Position numbers and translations under genes: made by a program
Part shown: piece by piece, positions 1-7,305 of the stretch
Layout: each line of letters starts with the position of its first letter
How positions within the stretch are numbered: position 1 is the stretch's first letter
The notes under the pieces: generated by a model
The model's database searches: none
What the model was told of the DNA's origin: nothing
What the model saw: the letters and a program-made list of their open reading frames with translations, nothing else
Source of the DNA: an uncultured Christensenella sp.
Lineage (GTDB): Bacteria; Bacillota; Clostridia; Christensenellales; UBA3700
Direction of reading: 5' to 3'
Assembly (NCBI GenBank): GCA_910584035.1
Contig: CAJTZR010000027.1
Location: forward strand, 1-19,987
DNA length: 19,987 nucleotides

Positions 1-62
1 ATATGTACATAGATATATGTATTTTATGTACCACCATTTTACACAATTTAGCTAATTTACAC

Positions 63-94
63 AAAAATACCCCCGATTTTCGGTGGGTATTTTT
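63..94. terminator. Bidirectional intrinsic terminator
   Basis: The arms AAAAATACCC and GGGTATTTTT enclose an inner CCGA/TCGG pairing, and an A-run and a T-run flank the stem, so it can end transcription in either direction. It probably closes a gene lying left of the window. Confidence 0.75.
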
Positions 95-287
95 AAAAAA
101 TCGACTTTTTACAAAATTACGACTTTACAATAACTCAACGCTCTAAAAATTTTGCTTCTAGAGGTTTGTATTTAAATAACTGATTTTTATTTTTTAAGCC
201 ATTATTTTGCTAATAAAAGTTAAATATGTTTTAAAATATAATTTGTTTTATATTTAATAAATTATATATTTGTTTATTTATAACATA

Positions 288-316
288 TTGATTTTGTAAA
301 ATTGTTATGTTATAAT
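288..316 (+). promoter_or_regulatory. Sigma-A promoter of the GH16 gene
   Basis: The -35 box TTGATT (288-293) is separated by 17 bases from the -10 box TATAAT (311-316), which has the TG of an extended -10 at 308-309. The start codon is 34 bases downstream, with AGGG at 341-344 as a modest ribosome binding site. Confidence 0.75.
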
Positions 317-349
317 TGATATAGTTTAATAAAAGCAAAAAGGGAAATT

Positions 350-1420
350 ATGAAAAAGAAAATAAGTTTTTTACTTTTAATAGTTTTGGTATGTAGTGTG
401 TTTACAATTGTGTCAACTGGTTGTAATAGTAGTAATTGGAAAGATAAGTTTGATACATCTCTACCCGATTTGACTGATAGCAAATGGCAAAATACTATGG
501 ATGTAGATTTTGCAAAAATAAAAGATATGCAAGAATTGTATCAAGCTGGTTGGGTACCATCTACACACGGCAAAAGAAAATATGAATATTGGTGTGACCA
601 AATGGTTAATTTTAGTGACAAAGGTGTTGTAATAAAAAGTGAAAGAAAAAGTAATCATATTTGTGACATTTGCGATAAAAGTGAAGGAGTGTTTACAAGT
701 GGAATAGAAACTCGCCCTGTTGTAAGAGAGGATAAAGTTGGAAATGACAAGAATGTTGGTTTTACTCAAGCATTTGGATATTTTGAGGCAACTGTAATTG
801 TACCACGTGGTAGTGGTATGTGGTCAGCATTTTGGTTACAAAGCGATGCTACTCCTCAAGTTGGAAATGGTGGCAAAGATGGTTGTGAAGTAGATGTTTA
901 TGAGTCTTCATTCTGCCACACTAATCCCACTTATACGGGGCAAGCTATTCATTATGATGCGTATGATGCACCTTGGTATAAAATGACTGACAATGTTACC
1001 AAAATGCCTTACAATCTATATGATGGCAAAGCTCATAAGTATGCCCTACTATGGACACCAGACAGATATGTAGTATATGTTGATGACACCCCAGTTTGGG
1101 CAACAGATTTTGGTGGTGTTTCACAAACTGCGGAATTTTTAAGATTAACAGTAGAAATACGAGATGCTGTATATGGACCATACGGACAAAAAATAGGTAT
1201 ATTTGAAAATCATTTAGATGATACAAATGATTTTATTATTCAATCAGTTAAAGTCTATCAAAATTCCGATTATGTTGATTCAATCAAATTAATTAGCGAT
1301 TTTAAAGATATGAAAGGACTATTCACTGCTTTAACAGTTATTGGTTGTCTAACTGGAGCTATTATAGTTGGTGTTAGCATATTATTGATAATTAAATTTA
1401 GAAAAAATAAAAAAGCATAA
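350..1420 (+). CDS. GH16-family glycoside hydrolase, membrane-anchored exported enzyme
   Basis: Likely an endo-beta-glucanase-type enzyme (laminarinase/lichenase clan) acting outside the cell on polysaccharide; the substrate cannot be told. Residues 1-24 form a signal peptide ending in S-T-G before Cys25, a weak lipobox. The catalytic segment reads E180-V-D182-V-Y-E185, matching the GH16 ExDxxE motif with nucleophile and acid/base glutamates. Before it lies GYFEATVIVPRGSGMWSAFW, the family's usual strand with aromatic subsites, and after it HKYALLWTPDRYVVYVDD, also typical. A membrane segment at about 326-350 followed by KFRKNKKA ends the protein, so it could be anchored at both ends, which is odd. 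The gene has its own promoter and looks monocistronic. The family call is firm; the anchoring mode is inferred. Confidence 0.88.
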   Translation: MKKKISFLLLIVLVCSVFTIVSTGCNSSNWKDKFDTSLPDLTDSKWQNTMDVDFAKIKDMQELYQAGWVPSTHGKRKYEYWCDQMVNFSDKGVVIKSERKSNHICDICDKSEGVFTSGIETRPVVREDKVGNDKNVGFTQAFGYFEATVIVPRGSGMWSAFWLQSDATPQVGNGGKDGCEVDVYESSFCHTNPTYTGQAIHYDAYDAPWYKMTDNVTKMPYNLYDGKAHKYALLWTPDRYVVYVDDTPVWATDFGGVSQTAEFLRLTVEIRDAVYGPYGQKIGIFENHLDDTNDFIIQSVKVYQNSDYVDSIKLISDFKDMKGLFTALTVIGCLTGAIIVGVSILLIIKFRKNKKA

Positions 1421-1440
1421 AATAAAAATTTAATAATGTT

Positions 1441-1592
1441 TGGAAATTGTTAAAGCGTCTTGGGAGGAAAGAACGTTGCCGTATCCATTAACAGCTACAC
1501 AACTAGTGTAGTTGTTTTTCTAGCTAACACCCCACATCAAGGTTCAATAGCTGTTTTAGTAGTAAGGATATTGCTAATTAAAAATTTACCTT
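1441..1592. ncRNA. Candidate structured RNA or rod-like inverted-repeat element
   Basis: This gap has nested inverted pairings that share one axis. GGAAATT (1442-1448) pairs with AATTTACC near 1585-1592 with one bulge. GAAC-G-TTG (1471-1478) pairs with CAA-G-GTTC (1538-1545). AGCTA (1493-1497) pairs with TAGCT (1521-1525), and the tip is ACAACTA/TAGTTGT. Between the middle and upper helices lies an open bubble of about 12-14 bases per side. A rod with a central bubble recalls 6S RNA, but the length (about 150) and apical stem are short for it, and I cannot assign a strand or a family. The next gene has its own promoter at 1738, so this is not its leader. Confidence 0.25.
1499..1519 (+). terminator. 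Weak terminator-like hairpin after the GH16 gene
   Basis: The arms ACAACTA and TAGTTGT pair perfectly around a GTG loop and are followed by TTTT (1516-1519). The stem is short and AT-rich. An outer AGCTA/TAGCT pairing (1493-1497 with 1521-1525) extends it, so it may instead be the tip of a larger folded element. Confidence 0.4.
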
Positions 1593-1737
1593 GCATTATT
1601 TATTAATTTATCATAACCAAAAAAGCAAAATAATAAAATTTAGTGAACAATAGTTTTTATAAAGGAATGTTTTAAATAACAAAATAAAAAAATGTCATAA
1701 ATTTTACTTATTCCCCGTATAAATTATTGTTATTTGC

Positions 1738-1766
1738 TTGACATAGTTTTACAATTATTATAAAAT
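1738..1766 (+). promoter_or_regulatory. Promoter of the Na+/phosphate transporter gene
   Basis: A perfect TTGACA (1738-1743) is followed after 17 bases by TAAAAT (1761-1766). The start codon lies 54 bases beyond the -10 box. Confidence 0.7.
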
Positions 1767-1819
1767 TTTAATAGAGGCAATTTTGCTTATACATATGAGA
1801 ATAAAATAGCGAGGTTAAA

Positions 1820-3559
1820 ATGAATTTTTTTGGAGCTTTATTAGCTAATGTTACCACTGCTACCTCAACAATTCCTGGAGTAATGGAAATTATAGAGAGT
1901 GTGTTACTTATGCTGGCTGGTACTGGTGTCTTTCTTATTGGTATTAATGCTATGGGTAGCAATTTGGAAACTTTGGCGGGTAGCAAAATCCGAACAATAT
2001 TTGACAAAATTAGTGGTAACCGCTTTACTGGACTACTAACTGGTGCAGGTGTTACTGCAGTTATTCAGTCATCTGGAGCTACAACGGTAATGGTTGTAGG
2101 TTTTGTTAATGCGGGACTTATGACACTAACTCAAGCTACCCCAATCATAATGGGTGCGAACATTGGTACAACAATAACAGCACAAATTGTAGCTTTGGAA
2201 TCATTAAAAATTACAGCGTGGTTTGCAGTCCTTGCAGCTGTAGGTGCATTTATGCAAATGCTTGGCAAAAAAGATTCTATTAAAAAAATCGGTGCATTAC
2301 TTGCGGGTTTGGGAATGGTCTTTGTAGGTATGAATGTAATGAAAGAATCAATGTCCGTTTTTACAAAAATACCTGCAATTACAGATGCTTTAGTAAAAAC
2401 AACTAACCCTGCTTTACTTATAATTATTGCAATGGCACTTACCGCTTTGGTACAAAGTTCTTCTGCTACAACAGGTATAATGATAGCACTTGCTGGCACA
2501 TTCGGGATACCGATTAAATCTATTATGTTTGCAACACTTGGCGTAAATATCGGTTCTTGCGTGACATCTATCATTGCATCTTTTGGAACAAACACAAATG
2601 CAAAGCGTGCAAGTTTTATACATTTATTGTTTAATGTTATTGGTGCTATTGTATTTTTCCCTATTATCTTTTGGGCACCTATTGATAAGCTGTTTGAAGC
2701 AATGTTCCCTAACCTTATTGAAACGCAATGTGCTATGTTCCATACTTTCTTTAACGTAGCAATGACATTACTTTTGATTCCGTTTGTAAAAACTCTTGTT
2801 TGGATAGCTACAAAGGTTATACCAGAGAAAAAATCTAAAGACGACATTGAAGAAAACTTTATGCCAGAAAGATTCAAATACATTGATAAACGCATTTTGT
2901 CAACACCAGCAATCGCAATAAACCAAACTAAACACGAAATTATTTTAATGAGCGAGCTTGCATATAAAAACTTCAAATTATCATTAAGTTGTGTTAAAAA
3001 TGGTAAAGTTGAAAAGCAAGAAAAGTTTGCAGACAGAGAAAAGCATTTGAACTTTTTAAACAGAGAGATATCCAAGTTTTTGGTAGAGCTTTCTGCAAAA
3101 GAAATTTCCTTTAAAGACGAATTAATGCTTGCCTCATTCTATCACGTAGTATCTGACTTGGAAAGAGTTGGTGACTACTCTGAGAATATTATGGAATATG
3201 CTGAGGAATTACAACGATTAAAAACCACTTTTTCTGATATGGCTATTGCACAATTAGACGAAATGACAGAAGCAATACATAAAGTTTTTGAGTTTGCGGT
3301 TAAAGCTTTTGAGTATCAAGATATGGAACTTTTGGAAACCGTATACAAATATGAGGATATGGTAGACGACTTTAAGTCAAAATTGGATAGAGACCATATC
3401 AAAAGGCTTAATAACAATCAATGCTCTGCTAGCACTGGTGCGGTATATTTGAGTTTGGTATCAAACTTGGAACGTATATCTGACCATATGCAAAACATTG
3501 CTAAGAGTATAACTGACTACACTGCAAAGCCTAAAAAGGTATATGCAATAATCAAATAA
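1820..3559 (+). CDS. Na+/phosphate cotransporter (NptA/YjbB type) with C-terminal PhoU-like domain
   Basis: A membrane protein expected to move inorganic phosphate with sodium. The family's inverted duplication is plain: QSSGATT at 83-89 followed by GANIGTT (112-118), and QSSSATT at 212-218 followed by GVNIGSC (241-247). Hydrophobic segments fill residues 20-330. The rest is helical and holds two PhoU-like repeats, marked by DLERVGDYSENI near 446-457 and NLERISDHMQNI near 546-557, likely metal-binding and regulatory. At 579 residues it matches the usual length of such fusions. GAGG at 1811-1814 fixes the start. It is preceded by its own promoter and closed by a strong terminator at 3584, so it is monocistronic. 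No pst or phoR gene is adjacent. Direction of transport (import or efflux) is not shown. Confidence 0.93.
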   Translation: MNFFGALLANVTTATSTIPGVMEIIESVLLMLAGTGVFLIGINAMGSNLETLAGSKIRTIFDKISGNRFTGLLTGAGVTAVIQSSGATTVMVVGFVNAGLMTLTQATPIIMGANIGTTITAQIVALESLKITAWFAVLAAVGAFMQMLGKKDSIKKIGALLAGLGMVFVGMNVMKESMSVFTKIPAITDALVKTTNPALLIIIAMALTALVQSSSATTGIMIALAGTFGIPIKSIMFATLGVNIGSCVTSIIASFGTNTNAKRASFIHLLFNVIGAIVFFPIIFWAPIDKLFEAMFPNLIETQCAMFHTFFNVAMTLLLIPFVKTLVWIATKVIPEKKSKDDIEENFMPERFKYIDKRILSTPAIAINQTKHEIILMSELAYKNFKLSLSCVKNGKVEKQEKFADREKHLNFLNREISKFLVELSAKEISFKDELMLASFYHVVSDLERVGDYSENIMEYAEELQRLKTTFSDMAIAQLDEMTEAIHKVFEFAVKAFEYQDMELLETVYKYEDMVDDFKSKLDRDHIKRLNNNQCSASTGAVYLSLVSNLERISDHMQNIAKSITDYTAKPKKVYAIIK

Positions 3560-3583
3560 TATTAAAAACAATTATTACAAATT

Positions 3584-3621
3584 AATCACAAAGTGTTATT
3601 ACTAGCACTTTGTGATTTTTT
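3584..3621 (+). terminator. Strong intrinsic terminator of the phosphate transporter gene
   Basis: Twelve perfect pairs, AATCACAAAGTG with CACTTTGTGATT, enclose a 10-base loop and are followed by a run of six T. Confidence 0.92.
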
Positions 3622-3659
3622 ATTAATAGCTAAATACACATTCATTATAGGAGTTACAT

Positions 3660-4268
3660 ATGAAAATTTACGGATATGCAAGAGTATCTTCTCACGACCA
3701 AAATTTACAAAGGCAAATGGATGCTTTTAAGGAATTTGGTATTGATGAAAAGAATATTTTTTATGACAAAAAAAGTGGCAAAAATTTTGAAAGAAAAAAC
3801 TATCAAAGACTTATTAGAAAGTTGAAAAATGGTGATTTAGTTGTAGTAAAATCTATTGACCGCCTTGGCAGAAACTATTCCGCAATCATTAGAGAATGGA
3901 AAAAAATTACTGACAAACTAAAAGCAAATATATTTGTAATGGATATGCCACTACTTGATACACGTATGGCAGATGGTTCATTAACTAACCGCTTAGTATC
4001 AGACTTAGTATTACAAATTTTGTCGTTCGTTGCGGAAAATGAAAGACGTAACATAATTGACCGCCAACGTGAAGGTATTCAAGCTGCAAGACGCCGTGGT
4101 GTACAATTTGGTAGACCTAAAGAAGTTTACTCACCTTATTTTATATCAGTAATTAATGATTTTGATACGGGTAAAATCACAATGAAAGAAGCCAGTGATA
4201 AATTAAATAAAAATCGTACGACTATTTATTATCATCTGGCAAAAATCAAAAATTATAACGAAAACTAA
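3660..4268 (+). CDS. Small serine recombinase (resolvase/invertase family)
   Basis: A DNA recombinase of the Tn3 resolvase/Hin invertase type. The N-terminal catalytic domain begins YGYARVSS; Ser10 is the expected nucleophile, Arg8 the partner arginine, and IDRLGR places Arg68 and Arg71 where gamma-delta resolvase has them. AENERRNIIDRQREGI (about 126-141) is the long E helix leading to the DNA-binding part, and residues 158-195 (KITMKEASDKLNKNRTTIYY) form a C-terminal helix-turn-helix. The length of 202 is normal for the family. AGGAG at 3649-3653 sets the start. No transposase or other mobile-element gene is next to it. Directly downstream lies a tandem array with 27-bp dyads, the size of crossover sites for this enzyme class, and these are candidate targets. 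Whether it resolves, inverts or deletes DNA is unknown. Confidence 0.92.
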   Translation: MKIYGYARVSSHDQNLQRQMDAFKEFGIDEKNIFYDKKSGKNFERKNYQRLIRKLKNGDLVVVKSIDRLGRNYSAIIREWKKITDKLKANIFVMDMPLLDTRMADGSLTNRLVSDLVLQILSFVAENERRNIIDRQREGIQAARRRGVQFGRPKEVYSPYFISVINDFDTGKITMKEASDKLNKNRTTIYYHLAKIKNYNEN

Positions 4269-4340
4269 ATAAATTATAACTTATGTTAAAATATAAATTA
4301 ATTTAATTTGTTAAAATAATATTCTTATAAAACATTTTAC

Positions 4341-4367
4341 TTGTTACTATCAAAAGTATAGTGACAA
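4341..4367. repeat. Dyad 1 of the recombinase-linked array
   Basis: The arms TTGTTACTAT and ATAGTGACAA flank the 7-base centre CAAAAGT. Ten positions pair, one of them as T•G. The 27-bp span is that of small-serine-recombinase crossover sites. As plus-strand RNA it would be a stable hairpin. Confidence 0.7.
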
Positions 4368-4436
4368 TTGAATTAAATATAATTTGTGTTTAGATATAAA
4401 TTGATTTGTTAAAATAATATATTTATAAAATTTTAC

Positions 4437-4463
4437 TTGTTGCTATCAAAGATATAGCGACAA
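4437..4463. repeat. Dyad 2 of the recombinase-linked array
   Basis: The arms TTGTTGCTAT and ATAGCGACAA flank CAAAGAT. Relative to dyad 1 the A-T pair at arm position 6 has become G-C in both arms, while the T•G at position 5 is kept. It starts exactly 96 bases after dyad 1. Confidence 0.7.
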
Positions 4464-4588
4464 TTAAAAAATTATAATTTATGTTAAGATATAAATTAAT
4501 TTAATTTTTTAAAACAAATTAATTTTATAAATAATTTTATTTATTGTTATCAAAAATTAATTATTCTTAATATATTTAGTAAAAGGTT

Positions 4589-5311
4589 TTACTCCTTATA
4601 CTTTAAAGCACCTACTCGTTTATGTTCAGTTCTATTATGAGCAGACTGAATTTTTTCCGCAAAATCACTCTTACCTGTTTTGATATATTTATCAATTTCG
4701 GTATAAGATACACCCATTTCCAACTCGTCTGTTTGACCTTCGTACAAACCAGCACTTGGTTTTTTTTCAATAATTTGTTCAGGACAATTTAAGTATTTCA
4801 ACATACCATAAACGTCTTCTACAAGCAAATCGTTGATAGGGTTAAAATCATAACCGCCGTCACCCCATTTAGTAAAATACCCCATATAAATCTCGCTTGC
4901 ATTACCAGTACCAGCTACAAGATATCCCTTTGCTTGACCAATGGCATATATCACTGACATTCTAAGTCTTGGATTTATATTATTGTATGCCATTGGAACA
5001 TCATTACCCGCAAACGGCTCAATAACTTTTTTCAGTTCTTGCTTTGCACGTGTAATATCAACTTCAATAGTTGGAATATCAAAAGTTTTTGCCACAAGGT
5101 ATGCGTGTTCTCTATCACTGCCATAATTTTGAGAAGATTCACAAGGCATAATAACGGATAATACATTTGGTGTAGCCATTCTACACAAAATTTCAACCAA
5201 ACTGCAGTCCTTACCACCGCTATTACCCAAAATAACGCCCTTCGCACCAGTTTTATTTAAAATGTTTTTTATCCACTCAACCCTATTTTGTACTTCTAAC
5301 TCATAATTCAT
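4589..5311 (-). CDS. nadE: NH3-dependent NAD+ synthetase
   Basis: Makes NAD+ from deamido-NAD+, ATP and ammonia as the last cytoplasmic step of NAD synthesis. The PP-loop appears as GNSGGKDCSL (29-38), in the GxSGGxDS style of clostridial NadE but with Cys in place of the usual Ser after Asp. GTGNASE (134-140), YFTKWGDGG (145-153) and KPSAGLYEGQTDE (184-196) are family signatures for ATP and deamido-NAD+ binding. At 240 residues there is no glutaminase domain, so it should use free ammonia. The start follows the hprK stop by only 2 bases, and its ribosome binding site GGTGAGGA lies inside the last hprK codons, so the two are co-transcribed and probably translationally coupled. It is last in the minus-strand run and converges with the recombinase array. 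Confidence 0.94.
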   Translation of the reverse strand: MNYELEVQNRVEWIKNILNKTGAKGVILGNSGGKDCSLVEILCRMATPNVLSVIMPCESSQNYGSDREHAYLVAKTFDIPTIEVDITRAKQELKKVIEPFAGNDVPMAYNNINPRLRMSVIYAIGQAKGYLVAGTGNASEIYMGYFTKWGDGGYDFNPINDLLVEDVYGMLKYLNCPEQIIEKKPSAGLYEGQTDELEMGVSYTEIDKYIKTGKSDFAEKIQSAHNRTEHKRVGALKYKE

Positions 5312-5313
5312 AA

Positions 5314-6252
5314 TTAATCCTCACCAAAATTCACATTAGATAATAATTGTTCAACAGCATTAAAACCAAGCTTTTTCAAACGCTCATTACGTGCTGCAAC
5401 CTCAACAACAATTGCTAAATTTCGTCCAGGCATTACTGGCATTGTAAGTTTTGGAATTTTTACACCTAAAATTTCCTCAAACTTGCTATCCAAGCCAAGT
5501 CTGTCATATTCAATATCACTACGCCAAACTTGTAATTCTATAACTAGGTCAATACTTTTTTCCTTTAAAACTGAGCCTACACCAAACATACTACGTACAT
5601 CAATTATGCCTACACCTCGAATTTCCATAAAATGTCGTATAGTATCTGGGGAAGTTCCAATAATCTCGTCTTGAATACGTTTTGCAACCACATTATCGTC
5701 TGCAATCAACCTATGTCCACGGTGGATAAGTTCCATTGCTGTTTCGCTTTTACCCATACCACTATGACCAGTTATTAGTACACCTATACCACTGACCTCT
5801 ATCAAAACGCCGTGTACAGCTGTTGACAATGCAAGTTTTCTGTTAAGATATGTCACTATATCATTAACCAATTGTGATGTAAGTTTGTTAGACTTAAACA
5901 ATGGCACATTGTATTTTTTTGATATTTCCAACATTTCCTCAAAAGGCTCAACATTTTTAGATAAAATAACGCAAGGTATTTTGCGTCTAAACAAAGTATC
6001 TAGTTTACTATATCTTTCCTCTTTTGAGCAAGATGCAAGATAGTAATACTCCGCATTACCCATTACTTGCACTCTTGACTCACCAAAATAGTCCTCAAAA
6101 CCAGCAAGCAATAGTCCTGGTCTGTTTACATTGACGGTAGTCAAAAACATTTCGTGAGTAAGTTCACCCTGCACCAATTCCACTCCACAATTAGCTATAA
6201 AGGAATCTACTTGTACAAGTTCGCCCTCTCTTTCCTCTTTTTCCTCTAACAT
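5314..6252 (-). CDS. hprK: HPr kinase/phosphorylase
   Basis: Phosphorylates and dephosphorylates Ser46 of HPr, setting carbon catabolite control in Bacillota. The C-terminal kinase domain has TAVHGVLIEV with the conserved His (about 147), the Walker A loop GHSGMGKSE (about 162-170), the signature MEIRGVGIIDVRSMFG (about 209-224) and PVMPGRNLAIVVEVAARN near the end, all diagnostic. The first 130 residues match the HprK N-terminal domain. I start at the ATG at 6252 because AGGAG (6257-6261) sits just before it. A longer frame from a GTG at 6270 has no ribosome binding site and begins inside a hairpin. The resulting 312 residues fit the usual 310. It is followed by nadE after 2 bases, and a promoter lies at 6335-6364. 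Walker A shows His for the usual Asp in GDSG. Confidence 0.95.
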   Translation of the reverse strand: MLEEKEEREGELVQVDSFIANCGVELVQGELTHEMFLTTVNVNRPGLLLAGFEDYFGESRVQVMGNAEYYYLASCSKEERYSKLDTLFRRKIPCVILSKNVEPFEEMLEISKKYNVPLFKSNKLTSQLVNDIVTYLNRKLALSTAVHGVLIEVSGIGVLITGHSGMGKSETAMELIHRGHRLIADDNVVAKRIQDEIIGTSPDTIRHFMEIRGVGIIDVRSMFGVGSVLKEKSIDLVIELQVWRSDIEYDRLGLDSKFEEILGVKIPKLTMPVMPGRNLAIVVEVAARNERLKKLGFNAVEQLLSNVNFGED

Positions 6253-6264
6253 ATTTCTCCTATT

Positions 6265-6285
6265 TTGCACTAATTTTTAGTGCAA
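6265..6285 (-). promoter_or_regulatory. Hairpin in the hprK 5' untranslated region
   Basis: Nine perfect pairs, TTGCACTAA with TTAGTGCAA, close a 3-base loop and end 3 bases before the hprK AGGAG. There is no U-tract, so it is not a terminator. It could stabilise the mRNA, tune ribosome access, or be an operator. Confidence 0.5.
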
Positions 6286-6302
6286 CTTATTTAACTATTT
6301 TT

Positions 6303-6331
6303 AATTTAGTACCGATTTTCAAAGGGTTTTA
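6303..6331. repeat. Dispersed 29-bp repeat, copy 1
   Basis: This segment is 26/29 identical to 10423-10451. The shared core is TACCGATTTTCAA followed by GTTTTA. Here it lies between the HAD gene stop and the hprK start, just downstream of the hprK -10 box. It has no internal symmetry that I can see. Confidence 0.6.
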
Positions 6332-6334
6332 TCC

Positions 6335-6364
6335 ATTATATTGCAAAATTGTTTAATGAATCAA
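6335..6364 (-). promoter_or_regulatory. Promoter of hprK-nadE
   Basis: On the minus strand TTGATT (6359-6364) precedes TATAAT (6335-6340) with an 18-base spacer. Transcription would start near 6328, leaving about 75 bases of leader containing the 29-bp repeat and the 6265 hairpin. Confidence 0.7.
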
Positions 6365-6373
6365 TAACCAATA

Positions 6374-7192
6374 CTATTTTAATATAACTTGTTCAATAAA
6401 TTTTGCAACGCCGTCATTGTTATTTGTATCACAAATATAATCGGCAACTTTTTTTGTAATTTCCATTGCATTACCCATTGCAACACCAAGTCCTGCATAT
6501 TCTATCATACTATTATCATTTTCTGAGTCACCAATAGCACAAATCTCATCTTGATTTATGTTATATCTCTCTGCTATCCATTTAATAGCATTTGCTTTAC
6601 TAGCATTGATATTAACACATTCAAGCAATGCTTTGCTAGATTGATTGACATTTAGTTGGTCACCAAATTTATTGATTAAGTCATTGATAATATGTCTAAT
6701 AAATTTTTCGTCTGCTAAAAATAAAATCTTTCTTGCATCAATATTATTGTCAGCTACATAAATATCTAATTTTTTATTTACGCAAGTTAGAGGAACTTTT
6801 ACTATTTGTGAAAATATTTTATTATACTCATTTTCCTCTTCAACGATACATTTATCCTCATAAAACAAAATAGGTGAAGTAATTTCCCCATATGTAGCAT
6901 ACACATACTGGTATAATTTGATAGCCAATTTATTTTCAATTTCATTTGATAAAATAATACTATCTGTTTTTATATCGTACACTCCACTGCCTTGATAGGT
7001 AACAATTTCGTCAGTAAGGTTAAAAAGCTGTGCAAAAGGTTTAATTGCTTGATACAATCTACCAGTTGCAATAACAAATTTACCGCCAGCTTGCTTATAT
7101 TTTTCTACCGCATCTATAGTGTTTTGGGTTACTTTAAAATCGTCAGTGTATAAAGTTCCGTCAAAATCACAAACCAATAATTTATATTTCAT
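6374..7192 (-). CDS. Cof-type HAD-IIB family phosphatase
   Basis: A cytoplasmic phosphatase, probably acting on sugar phosphates or similar small metabolites; the substrate cannot be inferred. Motif I is DFDGT with Asp9 as nucleophile and Asp11 as acid/base. Motif II is IATGR (41-45), the motif III lysine is in NASKANAI (about 212-219), and motif IV is GDSENDNSMIEYAG (about 236-249) with the Mg2+ aspartates. The cap between motifs II and III is of the C2 type that defines Cof/HAD-IIB. The length of 272 is typical. GAGGAGAG just upstream gives a strong start. It lies between uvrC and hprK on the same strand but with gaps of about 110-120 bases on each side, so it may be transcribed on its own. 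A hairpin sits in its leader at 7222-7240. Confidence 0.9.
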   Translation of the reverse strand: MKYKLLVCDFDGTLYTDDFKVTQNTIDAVEKYKQAGGKFVIATGRLYQAIKPFAQLFNLTDEIVTYQGSGVYDIKTDSIILSNEIENKLAIKLYQYVYATYGEITSPILFYEDKCIVEEENEYNKIFSQIVKVPLTCVNKKLDIYVADNNIDARKILFLADEKFIRHIINDLINKFGDQLNVNQSSKALLECVNINASKANAIKWIAERYNINQDEICAIGDSENDNSMIEYAGLGVAMGNAMEITKKVADYICDTNNNDGVAKFIEQVILK

Positions 7193-7221
7193 CTCTCTCC
7201 TCTACTATATACATACAAGTT

Positions 7222-7240
7222 AATTTACTAAAAGTAAATT
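7222..7240 (-). promoter_or_regulatory. Hairpin in the HAD gene 5' region
   Basis: AATTTACT pairs perfectly with AGTAAATT around a 3-base loop, about 20 bases before the GAGGAG ribosome binding site. It resembles hairpins in front of uvrC and hprK in stem length and loop size. Confidence 0.45.
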
Positions 7241-7305
7241 CTAATTTCATTAAATATATCTTTTTTACAAATTAAGTTACTTATAATGTAACATTTTTTA
7301 TCTAA

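Larger units (their letters stand above)
1..349. other. Upstream intergenic region without a gene
   Basis: No coding frame with a ribosome binding site is seen here. It holds a terminator-like hairpin at 63-94, the promoter of the GH16 gene at 288-316, and AT-rich sequence between. Two TTTACACAA copies about 17 bases apart lie near 39-64; their meaning is unknown. Confidence 0.6.
4272..4568. repeat. Tandem array of three diverged ~96-104-bp units after the recombinase
   Basis: The 320-bp gap between the recombinase and the convergent nadE is made of three related units. Each has a left block resembling TTATGTTAAAATATAAATTA (near 4281, 4384 and 4479), a middle block with TTTGTTAAAATAAT or a decayed form of it, and a right block ATTTTACTTGTT followed by CTATCAAA or a variant (near 4334, 4430 and 4533). 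Units 1 and 2 carry a clear dyad in the right block; unit 3 keeps the order but its dyad is degenerate. No long open frame or U-tract terminator is seen. Confidence 0.75.

Noticed and set aside
1455..1490. RNase P, SRP or T-box RNA suggested by the GGAGGAAAG string
   Set aside because: The surrounding sequence lacks the other conserved blocks of these RNAs, and no T-box GGTGG-type element is present.
2131..3075. Long reverse-strand open frame opposite the phosphate transporter
   Set aside because: It is the mirror of a strongly supported membrane-protein gene, has no ribosome binding site and shows no family motif.
4272..4568. CRISPR array
   Set aside because: Units are about 96-104 bp, diverged along their whole length, with no short constant repeats and unique spacers, and no cas genes are present.
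3560..4588. Invertible promoter or gene segment flanking the recombinase
   Set aside because: I looked for a matching pair of inverted repeats on the two sides of the recombinase and saw none; the dyads are all on its 3' side in the same orientation.
6253..6270. Upstream GTG start for hprK
   Set aside because: It lies within a hairpin without a ribosome binding site, while AGGAG sits correctly before the ATG at 6252.
7270..7300. Terminator after uvrC (GTTAC/GTAAC stem)
   Set aside because: Only five pairs, and the T-run is on the plus-strand side, not on the side needed for uvrC.
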